Assembly: GCF_004795835.1 (NCBI RefSeq)
Contig: NZ_CP039249.1
Coordinates: forward strand, 3,695,001 to 3,759,000
Length of the DNA: 64,000 bases
DNA from: Sphingomonas sp. PAMC26645
GTDB taxonomy: Bacteria; Pseudomonadota; Alphaproteobacteria; Sphingomonadales; Sphingomonadaceae
Reading direction: 5' to 3'
The notes beneath the pieces were generated by a model. The model was not told the DNA's origin and made no database searches. It saw only the letters and a program-made list of their open reading frames with translations. Each line of letters opens with the position of its first letter. The stretch's first letter is position 1. This document shows positions 7,682 to 16,514 of the stretch, piece after piece. The position numbers and the translations under genes were made by a program.

Positions 7682-9777
7682 GCCACGATCTCCGCAAGGC
7701 CGCGATTGACGACGGCGGTCTCCAACTGGCGGGGGATTGCGGGCGTCGTCCGGACGCGGGCGAGCCAGGCCTCATGCTCGCGCGCGACTTCGGCGGCGGG
7801 AATGGTCCGGTGCTGGTCGCGACCGAAGCTACGCAGCACGACCGCCGCGACGATCACCTGCAGCGCGACGATCGTCAGCCCCCAGATCTCCCAGATCAGG
7901 CCGAACGCGGCGACTGCGGCTGTGAGCCCGATCACGACGCTGGTCGCGCTACCCCGCGGCACGACGATGTCCTCGTAGGCTAGTGGCGACGCGTAAGGAT
8001 CAGGCTGGCCCTCGTCATGCTTGTGGTCGTAGAACGGGTTGCGCCCGTCGATCAGCGGCAGGACCGCAAAGTTGTATTCGGGCGGCGGTGCGCTGACCGA
8101 CCATTCGAGCCCGCGGCCATCCCACGGGTCGCCGGCTTCGACCTGCGTCCTGGCACGGTCGCGGATGCTCACCCACAGCTGGATGCCGAGCGACGTCAGT
8201 GCCGCCAACAGGACGAACGCGCCGACGCCGGCGACGTACAGCCAGGGCCGGAACGACGGTTCGAAGATCGCCTGCGTCCGCCGCGCCATCCCGCTCGCGC
8301 CGAGCACGTACAAGGGGAAAAAGGCGAGGTAGAAGCCGACCACCCAGCAAGTGAACGCGATCCGCCCCCAGCGCTCGTCGAGGCGGAAACCGAACGCCTT
8401 GGGGAACCAGTAATGATAGCCCGCCAGCATCCCGTACAGCAGCCCCGGGATCAGCATGTTGTGGAAATGCGCGACCAGGAACAGCGTGTTGTGGACGAGG
8501 TAATCGAGCGGCGGCATCGCCAGGATGATGCCGGTGAAGCCGCCCAGCACGAACGTCATCATGAACGCGAGCGCGTACAACATCGGCACGGTGAAGCGCA
8601 CCTCGCCGCGAAACATCGTCCAGATCCAGTCGTAGATCTTCACGCCGGTCGGCACGCCGATCGTCATCGTCGCGATCCCGAACGCCGCGTTGACGTTGGC
8701 CGACTGCCCCATCGTGAAGAAGTGATGGACCCACACGGTGAAGCTCAGCACCGCGATCGCCATCGTCGCGATCACCAGCGAGGTGTAGCCGTAGAGGTCC
8801 TTGGTCGAGAAGGTCGACACGACCTCCGAGTACACGCCGAACGCAGGCAGGATCAGGATGTAGACCTCGGGATGACCGAACAGCCAGAACATGTTGGCAT
8901 AATTCATCATGTTGCCGCCAAGGTCGTTGGTGAAGAAGTGGAACCCCAGATAGCGGTCGAGCGCGAGCAGCAGCGTGGCGACGGTCAGCGGCGGCATCGC
9001 GAAGATCATCAGGATCGACGTGCACAGGCTGGTCCATGCGAACATCTGCATCCGCATGAACCGCATCCCCGGCGCACGCAGCTTGTAGACGGTGCAGGCG
9101 ATGTTGATCCCCGCCATCGTCGAGCCGATCGACCCCAACGTCACCGCCCAGATCCAATAGTCGACACCGACGCCGGGGCTGAACGTGCGCTCGGTATAAG
9201 GCGGGTAGCCGCTCCATCCACCGGTCGAGAATTCGCCGACGACGAGGCTCGCCATCATCAGGCCGGCAGCGCCGATGGTGAGCCACAACGCGATCGAATT
9301 GGCCCAGGGAAACGCCATGTCGCGCGCGCCGATCTGGAGCGGCAGGACATAGTTGATCATGCCCGTCAGGAACGGCATCGCCATGAAGAAGATCATGATC
9401 GAGCCGTGCGTCGAGAATAGCTGGCCGAAATGGTCGGGCGTCAGGAAGCCGGGGTTCTCGATCGCGACCGCCTGCTGCATCCGCATCAGCACCGCCTCGA
9501 CCAGCGCCCGCGACAGCATCACGAACGCGACGACGATATACATGATGCCGATCTTCTTGTGATCGAGGCTGGTGAGCCACTCGGTCCACAGATACCGCCA
9601 CTTACCATAGCGCGTCAGCAGCGCCGCGACGACGACCGCGCCGACCACCACCAGCGCGCCCGCGAACGCGCCGATGATCTCGCTGATCGTCGGGTTCTCC
9701 CAAGCGCGCACGAACGGCAGGTCCTGCCAACCGAACCGGCCGAGCACCGCTGGCCAGAGGGGAACGGAAACGGTCAT
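7678..9777 (-). CDS. cyoB: Cytochrome bo3 ubiquinol oxidase subunit I
   Basis: The 699-residue catalytic subunit, which reduces oxygen to water and pumps protons. Metal ligands are all present: His124 (STHGS) and His439 for heme b, His437 for the high-spin heme, and His302 in GHPEVY plus His351 and His352 for CuB. Tyr306, which cross-links to His302 in this family, is there. Proton-channel residues Asp153, Glu304 and Lys380 match those of the E. coli enzyme with a constant offset. The ATG at 9777 overlaps the cyoA stop. The C-terminus has two extra helices as in other CyoB proteins. Confidence 0.97.
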   Translation of the reverse strand: MTVSVPLWPAVLGRFGWQDLPFVRAWENPTISEIIGAFAGALVVVGAVVVAALLTRYGKWRYLWTEWLTSLDHKKIGIMYIVVAFVMLSRALVEAVLMRMQQAVAIENPGFLTPDHFGQLFSTHGSIMIFFMAMPFLTGMINYVLPLQIGARDMAFPWANSIALWLTIGAAGLMMASLVVGEFSTGGWSGYPPYTERTFSPGVGVDYWIWAVTLGSIGSTMAGINIACTVYKLRAPGMRFMRMQMFAWTSLCTSILMIFAMPPLTVATLLLALDRYLGFHFFTNDLGGNMMNYANMFWLFGHPEVYILILPAFGVYSEVVSTFSTKDLYGYTSLVIATMAIAVLSFTVWVHHFFTMGQSANVNAAFGIATMTIGVPTGVKIYDWIWTMFRGEVRFTVPMLYALAFMMTFVLGGFTGIILAMPPLDYLVHNTLFLVAHFHNMLIPGLLYGMLAGYHYWFPKAFGFRLDERWGRIAFTCWVVGFYLAFFPLYVLGASGMARRTQAIFEPSFRPWLYVAGVGAFVLLAALTSLGIQLWVSIRDRARTQVEAGDPWDGRGLEWSVSAPPPEYNFAVLPLIDGRNPFYDHKHDEGQPDPYASPLAYEDIVVPRGSATSVVIGLTAAVAAFGLIWEIWGLTIVALQVIVAAVVLRSFGRDQHRTIPAAEVAREHEAWLARVRTTPAIPRQLETAVVNRGLAEIVA

Positions 9778-10652
9778 CGAACGGCTTTCTGGGGAGAATG
9801 GGTCATGCCGCCAGTCGCGGCGACGACGTGCTCGAACAGGTTCGGCGTGACATGCGCGAACTCGACGGGCCGGGTGATGATCGACCGCGCGGATAGCCGC
9901 CGCCACGTCTGCGCATCGAGCGTGCGACTACCGCGACGTGCAGCAGCCGCCCAGCGATCATAGTCGGCCGGCGACACCGCAACGACGTCGAACTTCTGCT
10001 GCTGGAAGCCGACGCCGTTATACTGCGTGTTCTCGCCGCGGAACCGTCCCGGCCGGTGCGCCTGGATGTTCAGCTCGGTCGTCATGCCGCCCATCGCATA
10101 GATCTGCCCGGCGAGTTGCGGGATCAGCATCGACTGCATCACCGTGCCGCTGGTCAGCTTGATATGTACCGGGCGCCCGGCGGGAATGGTCAGCCGATCG
10201 ACCGACGCGACGCCGAGGTCGGGATAGACGAACACCCATTTCCAATCGAGCGCGATCGCCTGCACCTCGACCGGCGCCGCGCCCGGCAACCGCCGATACG
10301 GATCGTCGATCTGCGTCCAGTGCCACAGCAGCACGGCCAGCCCGACGACGATCCCGGCGGGCGGGATCCAGATGAGCCCCTCGACCCACCACGAGAAATT
10401 CCACTTCGGCCGGTATGCGTCGCCGCGGTTGGAGAGCCGGTAATGCCACGCGAACAGCGGCGTCAGCAGCAGCACCGGTCCGGCGACGAACAGCAGCACG
10501 ATTGACACGGTGACGAACAGGTCGCGCTCGTGCCCTGCCACCGGCCCCTGCGGGTTGAAGAACCCGTGCGACAGCGCCGTACAGCCCCCTAGCCCCATCA
10601 GGATCGAGAGCGGCGCCAACCGCGATAGACTCCACTTCAATCGAACGAACAC
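9774..10652 (-). CDS. cyoA: Cytochrome bo3 ubiquinol oxidase subunit II (lipoprotein)
   Basis: A protein of about 292 residues with a lipoprotein signal ending LMGLGG-C, so Cys24 should be lipidated. Two membrane helices follow (LFVTVSIVLLFVAGPVLLL, and IWIPPAGIVVGLAVLLWHW), then a periplasmic cupredoxin domain. That domain (SGTVMQSMLIPQLAGQIYAMG) has no CuA Cys-Cys-His set, so this is a quinol oxidase, not a cytochrome c oxidase. I chose the GTG at 10652, which has AAGGGGG 4 bases before it; a GTG at 10670 is in frame but lacks a site. First gene of cyoABCD. Confidence 0.93.
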   Translation of the reverse strand: MFVRLKWSLSRLAPLSILMGLGGCTALSHGFFNPQGPVAGHERDLFVTVSIVLLFVAGPVLLLTPLFAWHYRLSNRGDAYRPKWNFSWWVEGLIWIPPAGIVVGLAVLLWHWTQIDDPYRRLPGAAPVEVQAIALDWKWVFVYPDLGVASVDRLTIPAGRPVHIKLTSGTVMQSMLIPQLAGQIYAMGGMTTELNIQAHRPGRFRGENTQYNGVGFQQQKFDVVAVSPADYDRWAAAARRGSRTLDAQTWRRLSARSIITRPVEFAHVTPNLFEHVVAATGGMTHSPQKAVR

Positions 10653-10917
10653 CTGGCCCCCTTGTCGCACCGCCCGCGCCCAGGAACGGTTTCGCGCCGG
10701 CTCCGTGAAGAAGCCGTCTTATGGCGTGATGCTCTAAGGTTACCATTGCCGCAACGCACGACTGCCGGTCCGGCTGCTCCTTAACAAAAACTTCATGCCC
10801 AAATCCGGTTTCCGTTGGATCATCCAAATGCTCCGCGTGACACCGTCGTCACTTGCTCGTGACAGTCGCTCCGATAGTCTTCCGCTCGGGATCGAGAGTC
10901 GGGATCGGGAGACGGGC

Positions 10918-12675
10918 ATGCGCAGACGGGTTCGGTTGGGTGTGCTCGCGCTGTTGGGCCTGACGGCGGCTGGCCCGGCGGTGGCCGCGTGCAAGGTCAG
11001 CAAGATCGCCGAACTGCCCGTGACGCTAATCGGTCGCCGCGCGATGGTCGATGCGAAGTTCGGCGCGCACGACACGCGGTTCATCGTCGATAGCGGCGCG
11101 TTCTACAGTACGGTGTCGCGCGCGTCGGCCGCGGAGTTCGGGCTGTCGAGCGAACCGGCTCCCCCCTGGTTCCGGCTGCGCGGCGTCAACGGCGACACGT
11201 CCGCAGCGGTCGCCAGCGCAAAGGATTTCTCGCTCGCCGGCCTGCCGATCCCGCGAGTGAGCTTCATCGTCGGCGGCAGCGATACGGGGACGGCCGGTCT
11301 GCTCGGCCAGAACATCCTCGGGCTCGCCGATGTCGAATACGACCTGCCGCATAGCGCAGTGCGGCTGATGCGGGTCGATGGCTGCGGCAATGTCGGGCTC
11401 GCCTATTGGGCCGCGGGAAAACCGTTTTCGACGATCCCGCTCGAACGCGGCGGCACCGGGCCGTTCAAGCCGCACACGATCGGCACCGTCCTGGTCAACG
11501 GCGTCAAGATGCGCGCGGTGTTCGATTCAGGCGCGCAGACCACCGTCATGACGCTCGCCGCGGCCAAGCGGGCAGGCATCACACCGACCAGTCCCGGCGT
11601 GACCGCGGTCGGATTGAACTCGGGCATCGGTTCGAAGCAGCTCGCGACCTGGCGCGCTGCGTTCGATACGATCGACCTCGGCGGCGAGACCGTGCCGCAC
11701 CCGAAATTCCAGATCGCCGACATCCGCATCGACGGCGACATGCTGATCGGGTTCGATTTCTTCCTGACGCACCGCATCTTCGTGTCGAACGCGAACCACG
11801 TGCTCTACATGACCTATGAAGGCGGCCCGGTCTTCGGGCTGACGCCGAGCGGTGCGCGTACCACCGCAGGCGAGAAGCTCGACCTGACCGACACCGCCGC
11901 CGTGCCGACCGATGCCGAGGGGTTCAGCCGACGCGCCGCGGTGTTCGTGTCGAAGCGCCGGATCGAGGAGGGGCTCGCCGATCTCGACAAGGCGGTGGCG
12001 ATGGCGCCGACCGAAGGCCGCTACGTGTATCAGCGCGCGCAGGCCCGGCTCGCGCACGGCCAGCTCCTGCTTGCCGCGGCCGATCTCGACAAGGCCGTGA
12101 CGCTCATGCCCGACAACACCGACGTCCGCCTGTTGCGCGCACGGCTCCGCTTGATGAGCCGCGATCCGGATGGCGCGGGCGAAGATGCCAAGGTCGCCGA
12201 TCGTGCGCTGCCGGCCGGGTCGGATCGCCGGCTCCAGCTTGCCGGCCTGTACGAAAATCTCGACCAGCCCGCGCTCGCGATCGTCAATTACGATGCGTGG
12301 CTGAAGATGCATCCCGAGGACGCCGCCCGCTCAACCGCGTACAACGGCCGATGCTGGGCGCGCGCACTGCTGAACCGCGAGCTCGATCGTGCGATGTCCG
12401 ACTGCAACACCGCCGTGAAGCTCCGCCCCGGCTATGCCGCCTACCTGGACAGCCGCGCGCTAGTGAACCTGCGCCTGGGCAAGCTCGACGCCGCGCTCGT
12501 CGACTATGACGCCGCGGTCAAAGCCAACCCGCGCAACGCCTGGTCGCTCTACACCCGCGCGATCGCCGAACGACGCGCGGGCAAGATCGAAGCGGCGGAC
12601 GCGGACCGCAAGGCCGCGCTCGCGATCAACCCGAACGTCGCCAAACGCGCGGCGCGGTACGGGCTCGACGGCTGA
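10918..12675 (+). CDS. Secreted protein with two retropepsin-like aspartic protease motifs and C-terminal TPR repeats
   Basis: A 585-residue protein. A signal peptide (residues 1-24) ends AVAA-C. Two similar domains each hold a catalytic-type motif: FIVDSGAFYSTVS with Asp58 and AVFDSGAQTTVMT with Asp203. The first is followed by LLGQNILG, as in retropepsin-like folds; the second by DMLIGFDFF. Residues about 345-585 are helical repeats of TPR type, such as GLADLDKAVAMAP and AALVDYDAAVKANP. The start at 10918 has GGGAG 7 bases before it. It is divergent from cyoA. A periplasmic protease or a binding protein derived from one is likely; the substrate is unknown. Confidence 0.85.
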   Translation: MRRRVRLGVLALLGLTAAGPAVAACKVSKIAELPVTLIGRRAMVDAKFGAHDTRFIVDSGAFYSTVSRASAAEFGLSSEPAPPWFRLRGVNGDTSAAVASAKDFSLAGLPIPRVSFIVGGSDTGTAGLLGQNILGLADVEYDLPHSAVRLMRVDGCGNVGLAYWAAGKPFSTIPLERGGTGPFKPHTIGTVLVNGVKMRAVFDSGAQTTVMTLAAAKRAGITPTSPGVTAVGLNSGIGSKQLATWRAAFDTIDLGGETVPHPKFQIADIRIDGDMLIGFDFFLTHRIFVSNANHVLYMTYEGGPVFGLTPSGARTTAGEKLDLTDTAAVPTDAEGFSRRAAVFVSKRRIEEGLADLDKAVAMAPTEGRYVYQRAQARLAHGQLLLAAADLDKAVTLMPDNTDVRLLRARLRLMSRDPDGAGEDAKVADRALPAGSDRRLQLAGLYENLDQPALAIVNYDAWLKMHPEDAARSTAYNGRCWARALLNRELDRAMSDCNTAVKLRPGYAAYLDSRALVNLRLGKLDAALVDYDAAVKANPRNAWSLYTRAIAERRAGKIEAADADRKAALAINPNVAKRAARYGLDG

Positions 12676-12717
12676 CCGGACGCCGACGTCTACCTGCCTG
12701 CGCCCGGCGCAGCACCC

Positions 12718-15045
12718 TTATCGCGGCTGGGATCCGAACGACGGCGGGCGGTCCGCCTTGGCGGTGCCGAACGACGACGGCTTCGGTCCCATCGTGAATT
12801 CCAGTTCGCCACCGCGCGCGATGTCGGCGTGCGCGATCCAGTTCCGTGTCCAGGGCTTGCCGTTCCAGCGGACCGACTGGACATAGGGGCTGGCCGGCGC
12901 ATTGCCCTTCGCGACGACGCGCAACGTGCGTCCCTTACCGAAATCGACCTGCGTCGCATCGAACAGCGGCGAGCCGAAGACATAGACTCCGCTGACCGGG
13001 TCGACCGGATAGAAGCCGAGCGCCGACAGGATGAACCACGCGCTCATCTGGCCGCAATCGTCGTTGCCGATGACGCCGTCGGGCTCGGCCTTGTACATCT
13101 CGGTCAGCAGGCGACGGACCATCGCCTGCGTCTTCCACGGCGCGCCCGCATAGGCGTAGAGATAGGCGGCGTGCTGGTCCGGCTCGTTGCCGTGCGCGTA
13201 CTGGCCGACCAGCCCGGTGATGTCGGGCGGCGCGTTCTTGGGCAGCGTCGACGGCGCGGTGAACAGCGCGTCGAGCTTCTTGACGAACCCCGCATCGCCC
13301 CCGAACAGCGCGATCAGGCCGTAAACGTCATGCTGGTTGAGGAACGTCGCCTGCCAGCCGTTCGCCTCGGTATAGTCGCGCTGTTTCTCGGGCTTGTGGC
13401 CGAGCTGGATCGGATCGTAATCGGCCCACCAGCTGCCATCGGCGAAGCGCGGCCGGGCGAAACCGATCTTGGGATCGATGACGTTGCGGTAGTTGAGGCT
13501 GCGCTTGCGCAGCGCGGCGGCGTCGGCCTTGGCGCCAGCCGCGTCGGCGAGCACCGCCATCGCCCAGTCGTCATAGGCATATTCCTGCGTGCGGCTGACC
13601 GACTCCCAGGTCTTGTCCGCTGGCACGAAACCGAGGTCGTAATAGAAGCCGCGGCCGAGCGTGCTGTCGACGTCCGGAAAGCTGCGATCGAACGCGCGGC
13701 TGCGGATCTGCGGCCACGCCGCGGCGTAGTCCGCCTTGATCCCCTTGGCGCAGGCTTCGGCAAGCACCGACACCGAATGCCAGCCGATCATGCACGCGGT
13801 CTCGACGCCCTGCAGCGGCCAGACCGGCGATCCGGTCGGGCTCTGCACCGTCTGGCGAACGAGATCGCGCGTGAACTGCGCCGCCTTGTCGGGCTGGACG
13901 AGGGTGAGCAGCGGATGCAGCGCGCGGTAGGTGTCCCACATCGAATAGGTGCTGAACGCGGGTTCGGCAGCGGTCGTCTGGTGCACCTTGCGGTCGAGCC
14001 CGACATAGCGGCCGTCGCGGTCGGTAAAGAGCGTCGGCGAGAGGAACGCGTGGTACAGCGCGCTGGCCATGATCGTGCGCTGTTCGGGCGTGCCGCCATC
14101 GACGCGGACGCGGTCGAGTTCGGCCTGCCACGTGCGCGCCGCCGAGCGGCGGACCGCGTCGAACTGCCACCCTGCCGCCTCGCCGTCGAGCGCCGCCTTT
14201 GCGCCGGCGACGTCGACCGCGGAGATGCCGGTCTTGATCAGGATCGGCGCGCCGCCCGCCTGGTCGAAGAACAACGCGACCTTCAGGCGGTTGCCGGTGA
14301 CGCCCTTGGCGCCCGCCGGTGCAGGCGTGTCGTCGTCACCGAAGAACTGGACGCGGTCGGGCTTGCGCGAGAGCTGCATCGCGAAATGGATGCGCCGGCC
14401 CTTCGCCCAGCGGTGGACGCGGCGGCTGCCCGTCAGCATCCCGTCGGCCGACAGCGCCAGCGAGGCCTCGTCGATCAACGTACCCTTGTCCCAGACGTCG
14501 AGGATCATGTGCGCGAAGTCGACCAGGATGTGTCCCGGCCCCTGCGGGAAGCTGTAGCGGTGGTGGCCGGTCCGCTCGGTCACCGTCAGTTCGGCGAGCA
14601 CCCCCGATTCGAGCCTCACGCGGTAATAGCCGGGCTCGGCGAGTTCGTCGGTGAAACGCTGGCGATACCCCTGTTCGGGTTTGCCGAGCGCACCGGGCTT
14701 CAGCTGCAACGGCCCGCGCGTTGGCACGACCAGCACGTCGAGCATGTCGCCGATCCCGGTGCCCGACAGATGCGTGTGGCTGAAGCCCATGATCGAGCCA
14801 TCGTCCTGGTGATAGCCCGAGCACGCATCCCAGCGGCTGTTGTCGGTGTCGGGGCCGAGCTGCACCATCCCGAACGGCAGCGACGGGCCGGGATAGGTAT
14901 GACCGTGCCCGCCGGTGCCGACGAACAAATCGGGCTTGCTCGCGACCGGCGCCTGCGCGGCCGCGGCGCTGGTGACGGGCAACGCGGCGGCGAGGCCCGC
15001 GAGACCGGTGCCGGCGAGCACCTGGCGGCGGTTGGCGATGGTCAT
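12718..15045 (-). CDS. GH92 family alpha-mannosidase (copy A)
   Basis: A 775-residue exported enzyme. The N-terminus MTIANRRQVLAGTGLAGLAA looks like a Tat signal. GH92 hallmarks follow: VGTGGHGHTYPGPSLPFGM, GFSHTHLSGTG, and the calcium-dependent catalytic half with HGNEP (Glu621) and GNDDCGQMSAW. One oddity is the stretch YTEANGWQATF where many members have TEGNAWQY. GH92 enzymes cut alpha-mannosides with inversion, mostly from the non-reducing end; the linkage cannot be read here. Last gene of the operon that starts with the receptor at 23148. GGGAGA precedes the ATG. Confidence 0.93.
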   Translation of the reverse strand: MTIANRRQVLAGTGLAGLAAALPVTSAAAAQAPVASKPDLFVGTGGHGHTYPGPSLPFGMVQLGPDTDNSRWDACSGYHQDDGSIMGFSHTHLSGTGIGDMLDVLVVPTRGPLQLKPGALGKPEQGYRQRFTDELAEPGYYRVRLESGVLAELTVTERTGHHRYSFPQGPGHILVDFAHMILDVWDKGTLIDEASLALSADGMLTGSRRVHRWAKGRRIHFAMQLSRKPDRVQFFGDDDTPAPAGAKGVTGNRLKVALFFDQAGGAPILIKTGISAVDVAGAKAALDGEAAGWQFDAVRRSAARTWQAELDRVRVDGGTPEQRTIMASALYHAFLSPTLFTDRDGRYVGLDRKVHQTTAAEPAFSTYSMWDTYRALHPLLTLVQPDKAAQFTRDLVRQTVQSPTGSPVWPLQGVETACMIGWHSVSVLAEACAKGIKADYAAAWPQIRSRAFDRSFPDVDSTLGRGFYYDLGFVPADKTWESVSRTQEYAYDDWAMAVLADAAGAKADAAALRKRSLNYRNVIDPKIGFARPRFADGSWWADYDPIQLGHKPEKQRDYTEANGWQATFLNQHDVYGLIALFGGDAGFVKKLDALFTAPSTLPKNAPPDITGLVGQYAHGNEPDQHAAYLYAYAGAPWKTQAMVRRLLTEMYKAEPDGVIGNDDCGQMSAWFILSALGFYPVDPVSGVYVFGSPLFDATQVDFGKGRTLRVVAKGNAPASPYVQSVRWNGKPWTRNWIAHADIARGGELEFTMGPKPSSFGTAKADRPPSFGSQPR

Positions 15046-15066
15046 GCGTATCTCCCGGAATTCATA

Positions 15067-16512
15067 TCAGTAGCGGGCGGCGAGCAAGGCGGGCTTGCGG
15101 CGCTCTAGGTCGAGGATCAGCTCGCCGAACAATCCATTGGCCCAGGCGAACCAGCTGCGCGTGAACTTGCCCGGATCGTCCTTGTTGAAGGATTCGTGCA
15201 TGAACCCGGTGCCGCCGTGTGTCGTCTTCAGCCAAGCGAGACACTGGCGGATCACGGCGTCGTCGTCGCTGTTCATCGCATGCGTGATAATCGACATCGG
15301 CCATATCATGTCGAGCCCGATATGCGGTCCGCCGATCCCGCGCGCGGCGGTACCGGTGAAGAAATACGGGTTGCGATCGCTCCACGCGAGCACGGCGGTG
15401 CGGCGGAACAGCGGGTCGCGGCGATCCGCCGCGCCGAGCAGCGGCAGGCCCGACAGGCTCGGCACGTTGGCGTCGTCCATGGAGATCGCGTTGCCGAAGC
15501 CATCGACCTCATACGCCCAGACCTCGCCGCCCTGCCCGTCCGGCATCCGGCCATGCGCGCGGAGTGCCGCCTCGACCTCGCTCGCCAGCGCTTCGCTGTC
15601 AGTCGCGCCCGCCATGTCGCCCCGCGCCTCGCGCTGGACCGTCGCCAGCATGCGCAGCGCCGACACCGCGAACAGGTTCGACGGGATCAGGAACGGATAG
15701 AGGCACGCATCGTCCGACGGGCGGAACATCGAATGGATCAGGCCGACCTTCCGCGTCGGGGCGCCATAGCCTTCGAACATCAGCGTCTCGGTCGGCGAAA
15801 CGTTCAAGCGCTGGAAATGATACGGCCCCTTGCCGTCCTTGCGCTGCTGTTCGCGGAAGGTCGCCACCGCGCGGCGCATCGCCTTTGCCCACAGATCGTC
15901 GAACGGCGTCTTGTCGCGCGTCGCGGTCCAATAGCCGTGCGCGAGCCGCATCGGATAGCAAAGCGAGTCGATCTCCCACTTCCGCTCGGCAACACCAGGC
16001 TTCATGTCGGTCTGGTCGGTTCGCGCGCCGAGGTTCGACCTGGCGGTCGGATCCTCCATGAACGCATTGGCATAAGGATCGATCAGGATGCACCGCGCCT
16101 GCCGCGCGATCAGCCCGGTGAAGACGCGGCGCAGGCCGGCATCCTTCGGCGCGAGGTGCACATAGGTCTGCATCTGCGCCGAACTGTCGCGTAGCCACAG
16201 CGCCTCGATATCGCCGGTGATGACGAACGCATCGGGCTTGCCGTCCACGGTGCCGACCTTGACCGTGGTGTCGAGCGTGTTCGGATAGCAATTCTCGAAC
16301 AGCCAAGCGAGTTCGGGGTCGGCGATTTTCGCCTTCACGCGCGCGATCTCGGCCTCGACCGCGGGGCTGACGAAGCGGCGCTGGCCGCGTGGCGGTCGCT
16401 TGCTCACGCGTGGCGCGGCGGCGGAGGCAGCCCGCGGCACGCTCGCGGTTACGGCCAGCGCGGCGGCGCCCGTCATCACGTCGCGTCGACGAAAGCGCAT
16501 CGCAGTCTTCAT
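15067..16512 (-). CDS. GH125 family exo-alpha-1,6-mannosidase
   Basis: A protein of about 481 residues, MKTAMRFRRRDVMTGAAALA, with a twin-arginine-type signal. It matches the metal-independent alpha-mannosidase family (formerly DUF1237): GDIEALWLRDSSAQMQTYV, KWEIDSLCYPMRLAHGYW, MFRPSDDACLYPFLIPSN and GTGFMHESFNKDDPGKFTRS. Family members remove alpha-1,6-linked mannose, as in the yeast mannan backbone. I chose the ATG at 16512, two bases after the GH92 stop; a TTG at 16518 in frame would overlap it. It sits between two GH92 genes, which fits stepwise debranching and backbone removal. Confidence 0.92.
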   Translation of the reverse strand: MKTAMRFRRRDVMTGAAALAVTASVPRAASAAAPRVSKRPPRGQRRFVSPAVEAEIARVKAKIADPELAWLFENCYPNTLDTTVKVGTVDGKPDAFVITGDIEALWLRDSSAQMQTYVHLAPKDAGLRRVFTGLIARQARCILIDPYANAFMEDPTARSNLGARTDQTDMKPGVAERKWEIDSLCYPMRLAHGYWTATRDKTPFDDLWAKAMRRAVATFREQQRKDGKGPYHFQRLNVSPTETLMFEGYGAPTRKVGLIHSMFRPSDDACLYPFLIPSNLFAVSALRMLATVQREARGDMAGATDSEALASEVEAALRAHGRMPDGQGGEVWAYEVDGFGNAISMDDANVPSLSGLPLLGAADRRDPLFRRTAVLAWSDRNPYFFTGTAARGIGGPHIGLDMIWPMSIITHAMNSDDDAVIRQCLAWLKTTHGGTGFMHESFNKDDPGKFTRSWFAWANGLFGELILDLERRKPALLAARY

Positions 16513-16514
16513 GG

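Noticed and set aside
12829..15108. 759-codon frame on the plus strand
   Set aside because: Lies opposite GH92 copy A, shows no domain and is Arg/Ala/Val-rich throughout.
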